A stretch of 37,294 nucleotides of DNA from Mucilaginibacter sp. (GCA_028287975.1 JAQBOP010000092.1:1-37294); one strand, 5' to 3'; counted from the stretch's first letter, positions 8,620-19,119 are shown. The notes: generated from the sequence alone by a model not told the origin. Numbers and translations are program-made.

Positions 8620-9540
8620 TTAATTCGCCAGCAAGTTCTGCGGCTCAACTAATATTTGCGAGATCTTGCTTTCGTATTGTGCTAAAAGTTTGGCCTGGAA
8701 ATTCCCGGGGTCAGGTTTAGCATAATGTTTGCCGGCATCCATAGCCATCACGGAACCTTTTGAGTTTACTTTTTTCTGCTCGGTTTTTTTCGACCACCTG
8801 TTGGCTGTTATGTTCATCAGCATATTATCAATGGCGTTGCCTAATCGATTGTTAAAAAGTTTTTCAAACAACGTCTTAAATAACGATGGCTTTAATGGCT
8901 TGGCAGACGAGATGCGCATGATCTTATTGGGCAGGTAATTTCTTGTCCAGCTGTTAGCGGCATAAAACTGCTCGATTATGGTATCACCCTGTAAGGGGAT
9001 AAGCGTAACAACTTCTATAGCGGTATAGATGGTTTTTTCTTTTATCTCAAGCTGTGCTTCGTCTATATAATAGTTCATGCAAAAATAATCCTGCTTATTT
9101 ACCAGGAAAGTTAACTTTTTAAGAGCATGCATTAAAGTACGCGCTATCCATAGGCGATTTTTTGCGGTTATAATAAACAGGTCGATGTCTGAATTTTCAT
9201 CAGCAAAATTCTTAGATAGTGAGCCGGATATAGCAATGCCGCGCACGTAAGGAAACCTGATCAGCATATCGCCAACCGTAGCAGCCACTTTTATCATTTC
9301 AGCGGCTTTTTTATTGCCGTTATAACGGCGGGCTATTAAAGCGTAGTCGTTTTTTAATGTGTAGAAATTATTGAACTGGTAAACCGTGCGCCCGGCTACG
9401 AGGCATTTAAGCGCAAAATCAAAATCATGCTGCTCGTATTTATTCTTCAGAAATAAGTAGATCTCGCCGGCAGTTAACGGATATTTAAATATATCGAAAT
9501 AGGCCAGGGTAGCTAATATGTTTTCTTTTGCGTCGTTCAC
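8620..9540 (-). CDS. Nucleotidyltransferase-domain protein
   Basis: AISGSLSKNFADENSDIDLFIIT matches the GS-x(n)-DxD signature of the Pol-beta-like NTase fold. Confidence 0.75.
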   Translation of the reverse strand: MNDAKENILATLAYFDIFKYPLTAGEIYLFLKNKYEQHDFDFALKCLVAGRTVYQFNNFYTLKNDYALIARRYNGNKKAAEMIKVAATVGDMLIRFPYVRGIAISGSLSKNFADENSDIDLFIITAKNRLWIARTLMHALKKLTFLVNKQDYFCMNYYIDEAQLEIKEKTIYTAIEVVTLIPLQGDTIIEQFYAANSWTRNYLPNKIMRISSAKPLKPSLFKTLFEKLFNNRLGNAIDNMLMNITANRWSKKTEQKKVNSKGSVMAMDAGKHYAKPDPGNFQAKLLAQYESKISQILVEPQNLLAN

Positions 9541-9704
9541 GTTAATGATTACAGGTACGGTACGTTCGTTATGATATAGTCATGACGAAACTATACGGCA
9601 ATAGGTTGCCCCCTGATCTAAATAAAAGCGAAGTATTTTACCAGTGTAACAGGCCGTTTTACAATAGCTATGAAGTTTTAAGAAAAGAAATAGACCTTGA
9701 TCTG

Positions 9705-10301
9705 CTAAACTATACGCTTAGCATTGTCCTTAACAAAGGTATCCCAGCCCGAATAAGATTTTTTGCCGCCACTTTTAGCCGTGCTTATTTTTTGGAACGA
9801 ATGGCAAACCGCAACAGCCAGGCCGTCGGTAGCATCCAGGAAATCGGGCGTTTCTTTAAAGTTCAGGAGCCTTTGCAGCATTGCGGCAACCTGCTCTTTT
9901 GTGGCGTTGCCATTACCGGTTATTGATTGTTTGATTTTACGCGGCGAGTACTCTGTAACCTCAACACTGCGCGACAAGGCTGCAGCCATGGCCACACCCT
10001 GCGCACGCCCCAGTTTTAACATCACCTGTATATTCTTGCCATAAAACGGCGCCTCGATAGCCAGGCAATCGGGTTTGTAGTTATCTATAAGAGCAACGGT
10101 TTTTTCGAAGATGCGTTGCAGTTTCAGCATGTGGTCGTCAATTTTATCCATCTTAACTACCCCCAGGCTGATCAGTTCGGTTTTTGAACCGATTTCTTTT
10201 ATCAACCCATAACCCATAACCGCGGTACCCGGGTCAATGCCTAAAATTATTCGCTCTTTGGTATTTACTGCATTCTGCATTCTGCTGTTAAAGTTAACCA
10301 T
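9705..10301 (-). CDS. ruvC: Crossover junction endodeoxyribonuclease RuvC
   Basis: ILGIDPGTAVMGYGLI, LAIEAPFYGKNIQVMLKLGRAQGVAM, YSPRKIKQSITGNGNATKEQV, DATDGLAVAVCH. Confidence 0.95.
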   Translation of the reverse strand: MVNFNSRMQNAVNTKERIILGIDPGTAVMGYGLIKEIGSKTELISLGVVKMDKIDDHMLKLQRIFEKTVALIDNYKPDCLAIEAPFYGKNIQVMLKLGRAQGVAMAAALSRSVEVTEYSPRKIKQSITGNGNATKEQVAAMLQRLLNFKETPDFLDATDGLAVAVCHSFQKISTAKSGGKKSYSGWDTFVKDNAKRIV

Positions 10302-10926
10302 TTTGCAGCATAGCCATGTATTCTTTTCTGCTGATCATCCTTGCACCCATCGATTCCATGTGATCTGTGTGTACCTGGCAATCCAATAATTTATACTTAC
10401 CGGTTTTAATAAGGCTGATCAACGCGGTCTTTGATGCGTTGCTTACTTTACTAAACATGCTTTCGCCGCAAAAAATAGTACCAACTGCTACTCCATACAT
10501 TCCGCCAACAAGATGGTCATCCTGCCAAACCTCAACAGAATGTGCGTATCCTTGTTCATGCAGCAGGATATAAGCACTCTTCATATCATCAGTTATCCAT
10601 GTGCCATCCTGACCCGGGCGGTCTACAGCGGCACAGGCCCGGATCACATCAGCAAAACATTTATCAAAGGTTACTTTAAAGCGATTAGAATTTAGCACCC
10701 GCTTCATACTTGATGAAATGTTCAACTCGTCCGGAAAAAGCACAAATCGTTCATGCGGCGAATACCATAAAATAGGTGTATCATCACTATACCATGGGAA
10801 GATGCCGCTTTGGTAAGCTAACAATAAACGTTCGGTTGATAAGTCGCCGCCAACGGCCAGCAAACCGTCGGGTTCGGCAAGTGCCGGATCGGGGAATAAT
10901 AAACGTTCGGTCAACCTGAATATCAT
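10294..10926 (-). CDS. aat: Leucyl/phenylalanyl-tRNA--protein transferase
   Basis: FPDPALAEPDGLLAVGGDLSTERLLLAYQSGIFPWYSDDTPILWYSPHERFVLFP, GGMYGVAVGTIFCGESMFS. Overlaps ruvC by 8 bp. Confidence 0.96.
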   Translation of the reverse strand: MIFRLTERLLFPDPALAEPDGLLAVGGDLSTERLLLAYQSGIFPWYSDDTPILWYSPHERFVLFPDELNISSSMKRVLNSNRFKVTFDKCFADVIRACAAVDRPGQDGTWITDDMKSAYILLHEQGYAHSVEVWQDDHLVGGMYGVAVGTIFCGESMFSKVSNASKTALISLIKTGKYKLLDCQVHTDHMESMGARMISRKEYMAMLQNG

Positions 10927-10935
10927 CAGGCAAAT

Positions 10936-12861
10936 TTATGCCTTATGTTTTATTACCAATTTTTTATTTTGGGCTTTTGATACGGCATCAAGATATTGTT
11001 GCAGCTGGGTGTATCTTGCTGCAGGGATAATGCGGTTTGTTATATTAAACTTTGCAGTACTTACAACTTGATTTTTCATTTCATCATAGGCATAATTGAC
11101 CTGATAGCTACCATAAGTGAATTTTAAGCTTTGATTTGCTGGTAATGTTTCCACAGTAAACCCTTCAGGAAGATCAATAGTAGTAACGCATGATTTTTGC
11201 AAAGGTGTAGTAAAATAAAAATCGGTTTTCCGGTCTGTTTCTACCGGTACATTAATATTGCACAGGTCAATCAAATGCGAACTGTAAAATTGCTTATTAC
11301 CCGCCATTATATCGCAAAATTGTTCATAATCTAAACTGATCCTTACCTGCTTGACGCTATCCTCATCTGCCGACAGGTTAAGATTAAAAATATTTGGCTG
11401 TTTAAAATTAAGCCATTTCATAAATTTTTCCTTTTGCTCGTCAAACTTCAAAGCTCCGGCATATACGTAGTCATCCCTGTAAACGCCGGTGCCAATAATT
11501 TTAATATCGGCATTTGCCCCGCCATCCGGTTTTAAGGTTAAATGCACCTCGCTACTAAACCGATTATCTTCAATATTGCTTGCAGGTGTATTAACCAGTT
11601 TTCCCCCATTTTCTGTAATCAATAAGGCGTTGCGGTTTTCTGTAAAGGCTCCCAGCTTGCCAAATGGCTGCGTGCTGCTTGTGCACTCTAACCATGTGGT
11701 ATCATTTTTAAACGGAATACATAAAATGGCATGATTAAATTCATTATAGGGAAATGAAAAATCAGCTGGTTTTTCATTGGTTCCGGCACGTATGATGGCG
11801 TAGTACGAATTAATGTTAACCGCTTTAAGTAACGCTTTCATGTAGTTGGAAAGCGCTTTGCAATCGCCATATTTCTTTTGGTCCACAAATGTGGCTGACA
11901 AAGGTTGATAGCCGCCAATACCCAATTGTATACCTACATAACGCATGCTTTTTTGCATATAGTTATATAAAAATTTAGCTTTTTCCTTATCTGTATTTAG
12001 GTCCTTTGTAAGGTTTTGTATAGCTGTCACCCTATTTGGCGGTAAATTTTCTTCAGGCGCATTAAGGGCTTCGATCCATTGGCCAAAACTTTTCCAGCTC
12101 GAAAAATCACCTGGATAGCCGAAACAATTAAAACTGTTTATGGCAAATGATATATTTGGAATAATAGTCCAAAGCAAAACATTGTCTTCTCTTTTTATTG
12201 CTTTCAGGTTTTTAACATCCCAAGTATAAACATCCTGGCCATCTTTATTTGTTTCTTTTTTAGGTTGTAAATTGGTGTGTTCGTTTTTATACCTGAAACC
12301 CATCAATGGGTTAACGGTTACCGAGTAATTTGCATTTTGTACAGATTGTTCAGGATAAGATTGAATTTGCCATTTGTCTAAACTTATAAAACTGTTTATC
12401 GTCTCTTCAAAGGATGTTTCAATTGTTATCGGGTAGCTGGCTATCGGATGCCTTAAAGCTAAAAATCGCTCATTGGTAACAATTGTTTCATCATCTGCCG
12501 CAGACCCGTCATACATATCACTTTTGTGATATTTTTTTATAACAGCGCCCGCTTCGTTATAAACCCGCATTTCAATACTGCTGTACTCATCATATTTTCT
12601 ATTATACCCCATTTCCATAATGGCCTCGCGATCTGCCTTTTCATTAAGTATGGTAACAATTTTATGCCGCTTAACAATTACCTTATCAGGGCCTTTAATC
12701 AATATTTTATTTTCGGAATAGCGGATAACAGAATTGGTATTATCTTTTAACGAGTCGGGTATGGTAGATGCCTTATAAAATTCGGTTGGTATTTCCTGGC
12801 CAAATGCAATCTTGCCACAACAGACCATTAACAGGCTTAGTAAAAATAGTTTACGATACAT
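10936..12861 (-). CDS. DUF3857 + transglutaminase-like domain protein (catalytic Cys/His retained)
   Basis: Signal peptide; YVGIQLGIGGYQPLSATFVDQKKYGDCKALSNYMKALL with Cys, FNHAILCIP with His. Confidence 0.85.
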   Translation of the reverse strand: MYRKLFLLSLLMVCCGKIAFGQEIPTEFYKASTIPDSLKDNTNSVIRYSENKILIKGPDKVIVKRHKIVTILNEKADREAIMEMGYNRKYDEYSSIEMRVYNEAGAVIKKYHKSDMYDGSAADDETIVTNERFLALRHPIASYPITIETSFEETINSFISLDKWQIQSYPEQSVQNANYSVTVNPLMGFRYKNEHTNLQPKKETNKDGQDVYTWDVKNLKAIKREDNVLLWTIIPNISFAINSFNCFGYPGDFSSWKSFGQWIEALNAPEENLPPNRVTAIQNLTKDLNTDKEKAKFLYNYMQKSMRYVGIQLGIGGYQPLSATFVDQKKYGDCKALSNYMKALLKAVNINSYYAIIRAGTNEKPADFSFPYNEFNHAILCIPFKNDTTWLECTSSTQPFGKLGAFTENRNALLITENGGKLVNTPASNIEDNRFSSEVHLTLKPDGGANADIKIIGTGVYRDDYVYAGALKFDEQKEKFMKWLNFKQPNIFNLNLSADEDSVKQVRISLDYEQFCDIMAGNKQFYSSHLIDLCNINVPVETDRKTDFYFTTPLQKSCVTTIDLPEGFTVETLPANQSLKFTYGSYQVNYAYDEMKNQVVSTAKFNITNRIIPAARYTQLQQYLDAVSKAQNKKLVIKHKA

Positions 12862-12866
12862 AAAAA

Positions 12867-14780
12867 TTAAGATTTTTTTAATACGATCTGTTCGTTAAGC
12901 ATCTCATACATCTTTTTATAAAACTCATGAAAATCCGGGTAATTTTCGTAAAAGAAAAGCGCGGCTTTACGGCTTATCACATATCTGACTACTACAGCAC
13001 CATCTTGTTCGCCCATAAAGCGTTTAAAAGTAATAGTTTTGTCAGGCATAGAAAGGCTAATGTTTTTCGGTAAAGCATCTATCTTATATCCGTCAGGTAT
13101 TTTATAATTACCTGTAATTTGATAGTCATCCAAAAAGCCAAAAGATATATCAGTGGTACGGGTTTCGTTTAAAAAAGGGTTTTTGTGTAGCGAAGTAAAT
13201 ATGTTTGGATTAATATAGATATAATTGCCGTCTGATCCCGCAAGGTCAAAATTAAAATTGATCTTCTGAACCAACGGCTGATCTTCTTTGTCCATATTGT
13301 CTAAAATGAGCGATGATATTTGCAGATTGTTATCGTCGTCCCGCAAATAATCAATGTATTTTTTTTCGCCGTCAGTTTTATATTTGCTTATGGCATTTAG
13401 ACGGTGATAGCTAAAGCTGCTTAATTGTGCTGTACCATTCATTTTTCCGTCAGGTTTAATTTCGGCGTTAACATATACAACTTGTCTTACAGGCTGTTTA
13501 TTAGCGATAAAAAACAAGCTGGACCTTTCATCATCACGGTCGACATATAAACCATAAGAATCTAAAAGATCCTCAGGAATGGTATTGCAGTCTGCAAATT
13601 TATCTGTGGCATCTAATATGTAATACTTTGCACTATCAACCGGTATGTATGTTACTGTTTTGTTGAATTGATATTCGCTGGTATAGGCCGGGTTAACCTT
13701 TCCATGATTTCGCGTGCTCACTAGCATAGGGTATGCTTTAATCCCTGCTTTAGTGAGTAAATGATATACCATTAAATTGATCTCTGTTGAATTGCCTGTT
13801 TTTTTATCCCAGGCAAGTGAGGTGCCGTCATTGGTGTAACGCACATTTATATCATTCCACCTCATACTGTTTTTTACCTCATCAAAAATAACTGCAATCT
13901 TTTCCTCGTCAGTTTTTAAATTTTTTACCTTGGTCAAAATAACATCTTCGCCTGCTAGTTTCCTTTTAAATTGTTCTCCAAAATCCTCGTATTTCACTTC
14001 GTTTTTGCCAAGATCAGGCCAGGTGGAAGAAAAATTTAAAAACAGACCATCGACGCCTGATAGCTGATAAAACATTCTTTCGGCGTTATCTTTTAATGAA
14101 CTCATATATGGCTCAACACGTAACGAAGGAATATTGATCATAGCTTTAGTGGCCTCATTGTTAATTACCAGGGGTAATTTTGTCATTTGCAATGTCCTAT
14201 AATGCAATAGGTTAGGCATATCTGCACTAAACTGGCTATACCGGGTAGGTATTTCTGTTTGAAAATACCAGTCTGGAAAATTGCCGAGGTTTTTTGATGA
14301 TAAGATGTACTTATATTCTACTACAGAACCCGGCTGTACATTTGGGAAAGCAAACACCACTTCAGAACTTATCTTATCTATTCTTTTTCTGTAAATAAGG
14401 CTTCTGTCTATTTTTGTAATTTCGATGTTGCCATTGTTAAGATTAATGGTTTCAGCCTGTACATTATTTATATTTTCAAGGAGATTGATGTCAAAATATG
14501 GAATGTGAATATTAGCAACGCCTTTACCTTTATCATTAAATATCTTAATGCGGACATGTCGTTCAAAACTTAAATTATATGAAGCGTCCATAGATACGTC
14601 GCCTTTATCAAAAAGGACCTCGGCATTTGCATCTTTTTCAAAATCGCAGCTTTTCATTTCAAGATCTTCTTTATTAATCTTGCCATAGGCTTGTGTAGTG
14701 GGGTAATTGGCTTTTGGGGGTTGTGCCCTTAAAAAAATCGGGCATAAAAAAAGTAGTACTACACTAAATAGTTTAATCAT
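12867..14780 (-). CDS. DUF3857 + transglutaminase-like domain protein (catalytic residues apparently lost)
   Basis: Signal peptide; paralog of the adjacent gene; the GDC and FNHA positions read GNS and FNKT. Confidence 0.82.
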   Translation of the reverse strand: MIKLFSVVLLFLCPIFLRAQPPKANYPTTQAYGKINKEDLEMKSCDFEKDANAEVLFDKGDVSMDASYNLSFERHVRIKIFNDKGKGVANIHIPYFDINLLENINNVQAETINLNNGNIEITKIDRSLIYRKRIDKISSEVVFAFPNVQPGSVVEYKYILSSKNLGNFPDWYFQTEIPTRYSQFSADMPNLLHYRTLQMTKLPLVINNEATKAMINIPSLRVEPYMSSLKDNAERMFYQLSGVDGLFLNFSSTWPDLGKNEVKYEDFGEQFKRKLAGEDVILTKVKNLKTDEEKIAVIFDEVKNSMRWNDINVRYTNDGTSLAWDKKTGNSTEINLMVYHLLTKAGIKAYPMLVSTRNHGKVNPAYTSEYQFNKTVTYIPVDSAKYYILDATDKFADCNTIPEDLLDSYGLYVDRDDERSSLFFIANKQPVRQVVYVNAEIKPDGKMNGTAQLSSFSYHRLNAISKYKTDGEKKYIDYLRDDDNNLQISSLILDNMDKEDQPLVQKINFNFDLAGSDGNYIYINPNIFTSLHKNPFLNETRTTDISFGFLDDYQITGNYKIPDGYKIDALPKNISLSMPDKTITFKRFMGEQDGAVVVRYVISRKAALFFYENYPDFHEFYKKMYEMLNEQIVLKKS

Positions 14781-14931
14781 GACATCAAGGTTGGTGCCTC
14801 TAATATAACCTATTTACGGTAAAAATATAGCGACAATTGATTTTAATCTGGTTTTTGGACTAAGTAATTGCAATCGTCATTAAACTATTTATTAAATTAG
14901 CAATCATACCTTTTGTAACAACAACAGGCGT

Positions 14932-16311
14932 ATGGCCAATCTTAAGCAAATCAAACACTTAACATCGCGTGCAGGCTTCGGCATGTGTTTCGATGAATTT
15001 AAGGCTGCCGAAAGCACTCCGGTTAAACAAGCTGTAAAAGATCTTTTTAAAGCATCGGCAGATTATGAGCCCCTTGCCATTGTAAATAACAATGCAGATT
15101 ACAGCATGGTTGTAAAAGGCGACAAATCCACTCGCAAAATGTTTATGCAGGAGCAGCGCCGGGAAGAAAAGGAACTGAACCTGGGTTGGATAAAGCAGAT
15201 GAGCACAACCGAAGCCCAGTTGCGCGAAAAGATGGCTTTGTTTTGGAACAATCATTTTGCCTGTCGCGCTAAACAGGGCGCTTACGCTCAACAGCTTGCA
15301 AATATCCAGCGCAGCAACGCCTTAGGGAATTTTAAAAATATGACGCTGGAGATCGGCAAGTCGCCGGCGATGCTGCAATTTTTAAATAACCAGCAAAATT
15401 TAAAAGGACATCCTAATGAGAACTTCGCCCGTGAACTGATGGAGCTTTTCACCATTGGCCGAGGCAACTATACCGAGCAGGATGTTAAAGAATCGGCACG
15501 GGCATTTACCGGCTGGGGATTTGACCGCAACGGCGAATTTAAATTTCGTCCTTTTGTGCATGATAACGGGCAGAAAACTTTCCTGGGCAAAACGGGTGAT
15601 TTTAAGGGTGAAGATATTATTGATATCCTGTTTGAGAAAAAAGAAACAGCCCATTTCGTCAGCAATAAATTGTACAAATACCTGGTAAATGAAACACCTG
15701 ATCCGGCGCATGTCAGCGCTATGGCGGATGTGTTCTACAATGCCAGCTACGAGATAAAACCTTTACTGGAGCATGTTTTTACCGCTGATTGGTTTTATGA
15801 GGATAAGAACATAGGCAACCTGGTAAAATCGCCAGTCGAATTGATTGTGGGGCTGAACAGGCAATTTAACATTAACTACCAGCGACCCGAAGTGCTGTTG
15901 CAATTTCAAAAAGTATTAGGGCAGGTATTGTTTTATCCGCCAAATGTTGCAGGCTGGCCCGGTGGCCGCAGCTGGATTGACAGCTCGTCATTAATGTATC
16001 GCATAAAAATACCATCGACGGTATTAAATGGCGGAGTTATTGATTTTACAGGCAAGGCCGATCCGGAAGATGAAGCATTTTTAGCAACCATGCATACGCA
16101 GCAGGAAAATGTAAATATGCGCGTACAGGCTCAACCCGACTGGAACAAGTTTTTAGGCGTCATACCAAAGGGTATGACTAAAACAAGCATAGCGCAGTTC
16201 ATGTTAGAACCTAAGTTGAGCAACGCGTTAATGAGCAGTATTAATCAATCAACAGATACAAAGGCGATGGTTATTGAATTGGTGTCTTCGCCGGAGTATC
16301 AGTTGGCTTAG
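14932..16311 (+). CDS. DUF1800 family protein (copy 1)
   Basis: LREKMALFWNNHFACRAKQ, HPNENFARELMELFTIGRGNYTEQDVKESARAFTGW, FYPPNVAGWPGGRSWIDSSSLMYR. Confidence 0.92.
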   Translation: MANLKQIKHLTSRAGFGMCFDEFKAAESTPVKQAVKDLFKASADYEPLAIVNNNADYSMVVKGDKSTRKMFMQEQRREEKELNLGWIKQMSTTEAQLREKMALFWNNHFACRAKQGAYAQQLANIQRSNALGNFKNMTLEIGKSPAMLQFLNNQQNLKGHPNENFARELMELFTIGRGNYTEQDVKESARAFTGWGFDRNGEFKFRPFVHDNGQKTFLGKTGDFKGEDIIDILFEKKETAHFVSNKLYKYLVNETPDPAHVSAMADVFYNASYEIKPLLEHVFTADWFYEDKNIGNLVKSPVELIVGLNRQFNINYQRPEVLLQFQKVLGQVLFYPPNVAGWPGGRSWIDSSSLMYRIKIPSTVLNGGVIDFTGKADPEDEAFLATMHTQQENVNMRVQAQPDWNKFLGVIPKGMTKTSIAQFMLEPKLSNALMSSINQSTDTKAMVIELVSSPEYQLA

Positions 16312-16401
16312 CCCCCTAATCCCCTAAAGGGGGAACGATGGTGGGTATATTTGGATATGAAATAATAAGAATTAAACTCCCCCTTTAGGGGGTTGGGGGG
16401 C
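16311..16401. repeat. Pair of inverted C/G-rich palindromic repeats between the DUF1800 genes
   Basis: GCCCCCTAATCCCCTAAAGGGGGAA (16311-16335) and AAACTCCCCCTTTAGGGGGTTGGGGGGC (about 16374-16401) in opposite orientation. Confidence 0.8.
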
Positions 16402-16403
16402 AT

Positions 16404-17792
16404 ATGAATAATTCGAAACAGATAAAGCATTTATACGCAAGGGCCGGGTTCGGGATTCGGTTTGAGGATCTGCATGACCGTGAGAATTGGTCGATCAAAA
16501 AAAGCGTGCGAAAGCTTTTTAAAGCTTCTGAGAAAATTGAACCACTAAAAGCAGTTTCCGAAAATATAGATCTGAGGCCGCGCGATTATAAGACGATGAC
16601 TGACGATGAAAAAAGGCAGTTAAATCAAGATCGGAACAAGCAGGAAAAGGCCTTGAACGACGCCTGGGTAAAACAACTAAGTAATACCGATGCCCAACTG
16701 CGCGAAAAGATGACCCTGTTTTGGCATAATCATTTCGCATGCAATATTGGCAATTCATACTATCAGCAGGAACTGAATAATATTGAACGGACCCATGCAC
16801 TGGGTAATTTTAAAACCCTGTTGCTACAGGTCTCGCAAACACCTGCTATGCTGCAGTTTTTAAATAACCAGCAAAATCAGAAAGGGCATCCTAACGAAAA
16901 CTTTGCCCGTGAGCTGATGGAGCTTTTTACGCTGGGCCGCGGCCATTACACCGAGCAGGATATTAAAGAGTCGGCACGGGCATTTACCGGCTGGGCCTAT
17001 AATGGCAAAGACGGTACTTACAGCTTCAACCCACGTGCACATGACGACGGAATAAAAACATTTTTAAACAATACGGCTAATTTTTGCGGCGAGGATATCC
17101 TGAATATCATTACTGAAAACAAGCAAACGGCGGTGTTTATCTGCACCAAGCTCTACCGTTATTTTGTTAATGAAGTGCCTGATGAGATCCATGTAACACA
17201 AATGGCCGATGTTTTCTACAAAGAAAACTATGAGATAGCGCCACTATTAAAATTTGTGTTTTTGTCTGATTGGTTTTATGATGAAAAAAACATTGGCAAC
17301 CTGGTCAAGTCGCCGGTTGAGTTTTTGGCAGGGTTGAACCGGCAGTTTTATATCAACTATCAAAACCCTGACGTGCTGATGCAGTTTCAGCGGACACTGG
17401 GGCAAGTATTATTCAGGCCACCTAATGTTGCAGGCTGGCCGGGTGGCCGATCATGGATAGATAGTTCTTCGCTGATGTACCGGATGAAAATACCATCTAC
17501 CATATTAAATGCCGGACTGATAGATTTTACAGGAAAGGCAACGCCCGAGGATGAAGCTTACCTGGCATCGCAACGCAAACAACAGTTAAATGTAATAAAG
17601 CGGGTGCAGGCACAACCCGATTGGGATAAGTTTTTAAAAGACATCCCGAAGGATACAACGCATGAAGAAATTGCCCGGTTTATGCTTGAACCGGATCTGA
17701 ATAAAACAGTAATTGACGAAATAAACAGGCCGGGTGATATTAAATCGGTAGTGATACAGATCGTATCAACGCCGGAGTATCAGTTATGCTGA
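16404..17792 (+). CDS. DUF1800 family protein (copy 2)
   Basis: Extended similarity to copy 1: HPNENFARELMELFTLGRGHYTEQDIKESARAFTGW, RPPNVAGWPGGRSWIDSSSLMYRMKIPST. Confidence 0.92.
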   Translation: MNNSKQIKHLYARAGFGIRFEDLHDRENWSIKKSVRKLFKASEKIEPLKAVSENIDLRPRDYKTMTDDEKRQLNQDRNKQEKALNDAWVKQLSNTDAQLREKMTLFWHNHFACNIGNSYYQQELNNIERTHALGNFKTLLLQVSQTPAMLQFLNNQQNQKGHPNENFARELMELFTLGRGHYTEQDIKESARAFTGWAYNGKDGTYSFNPRAHDDGIKTFLNNTANFCGEDILNIITENKQTAVFICTKLYRYFVNEVPDEIHVTQMADVFYKENYEIAPLLKFVFLSDWFYDEKNIGNLVKSPVEFLAGLNRQFYINYQNPDVLMQFQRTLGQVLFRPPNVAGWPGGRSWIDSSSLMYRMKIPSTILNAGLIDFTGKATPEDEAYLASQRKQQLNVIKRVQAQPDWDKFLKDIPKDTTHEEIARFMLEPDLNKTVIDEINRPGDIKSVVIQIVSTPEYQLC

Positions 17793-17801
17793 AGCAATGA
17801 G

Positions 17802-17901
17802 TGATTGAGTGAGTTGTGAATGAGTGAATGGATAACAAGATTAATGAAAAACTGAGTAACTGGCGAGGAGTAAATCACTCATTCACTAATTCACTCAATC
17901 A
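17802..17901. repeat. 26/27-bp near-perfect inverted repeat flanking a ~47-bp spacer
   Basis: TGATTGAGTGAGTTGTGAATGAGTGA (17802-17827) versus TCACTCATTCACTAATTCACTCAATCA (17875-17901): one mismatch and one gap. Confidence 0.85.
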
Positions 17902-17913
17902 ATAATTAAAACG

Positions 17914-19119
17914 ATGGAACGCAGAGATTTTTTAAAAAACACCGCATTAATATCAGGCGCATTTATGGTGCCTGCGTTTTTGAAACCGCTGGAAGCTATT
18001 GCAAAAGGCGATCTGACCGGGCATAAAAACCTGGTTATCATCCAGCTTTCGGGCGGTAATGATGGGTTAAATACCGTGATACCTTACGGTAACGACATTT
18101 ATTATCAAAAGCGTAAAACCATAGCTATCAATAAGCCGGATGTTATTACACTTAACGATATGCAGGGACTAAATCCCAACCTGTCGGCGTTAAAAGAAAT
18201 TTACGACCAGGGATGGATGAGTATAGTTAACTCGGTAGGTTACCCAAATCCGGACAGGTCGCATTTCCGGTCGATGGATATCTGGCAGACAGGCAGCGAT
18301 TCAAACCAGTTTTTAAGCACCGGCTGGATTGGGCGTTACCTGGATTCAAATTGCCAAACGTGTAAGAATCCATACACTGCTATCGAAGTTGATGATACGC
18401 TATCATTGGCCATGAAAGGCACCAAGATGAAAGGCATTGCTGTGCAAGACCCTAACAAACTATTTCAAACTACCCGTGAGCCCTTCTTTAAAGACCTGGT
18501 ACATGACCACGGTGATGCTAATTTGAACGAGGATAACCTGGGTTACCTTTATAAAACCATGATCGAAACTTATTCATCGGCAGATTATATTCAGAAAACG
18601 TCAAAAACCTATAACGTTACCGCGCAGTATCCCAATACCGCTTTAGGTAACCAGCTTAAAAATGTGTCTAAATTTATTAATTCGGGTTTGGATACGAGGG
18701 TGTATTATGTTTCGCTAAGCGGATTTGATACACACGTTGGCCAACAGAACCAGCAGGGGCGTCAGCTAAAAATTTATGGCGATGCCGTTGCCGCCTTTGT
18801 TAAGGACCTGAAAGGGACAGGCAAGCTGGACGATACACTGGTAATGACCTTCTCTGAATTTGGTCGCCGTGTTGAACAAAATGCCAGCAACGGTACCGAC
18901 CACGGCACGGCCAACAACGTATTTATGTTTGGCGGGAAACTGAAGAAACAAGGCATATTTAATGACGCACCCGACCTGACTACGCTGGATAACGGCGATT
19001 TAAAATACCAGGTAGATTTCAGGGATATTTACGCCACCTTGCTTGATAAATGGCTTGACGTAAGCAACAGCCAGGTGTTAAGTAAGAATTTTGCGGGGTT
19101 GGATTTGATTACTGTATAA
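17914..19119 (+). CDS. DUF1501 family protein with Tat-like signal
   Basis: MERRDFLKNTALISGAFMVPAFL (RRDFLK); LVIIQLSGGNDGLNTVIPYG, TFSEFGRRVEQNASNGTDHGTANNVFMFG. Confidence 0.92.
   Translation: MERRDFLKNTALISGAFMVPAFLKPLEAIAKGDLTGHKNLVIIQLSGGNDGLNTVIPYGNDIYYQKRKTIAINKPDVITLNDMQGLNPNLSALKEIYDQGWMSIVNSVGYPNPDRSHFRSMDIWQTGSDSNQFLSTGWIGRYLDSNCQTCKNPYTAIEVDDTLSLAMKGTKMKGIAVQDPNKLFQTTREPFFKDLVHDHGDANLNEDNLGYLYKTMIETYSSADYIQKTSKTYNVTAQYPNTALGNQLKNVSKFINSGLDTRVYYVSLSGFDTHVGQQNQQGRQLKIYGDAVAAFVKDLKGTGKLDDTLVMTFSEFGRRVEQNASNGTDHGTANNVFMFGGKLKKQGIFNDAPDLTTLDNGDLKYQVDFRDIYATLLDKWLDVSNSQVLSKNFAGLDLITV

Noticed and set aside
9582-9926. 114-aa plus-strand ORF
   Set aside because: Most of it is antisense to ruvC; the first ~40 residues match nothing I recognise.
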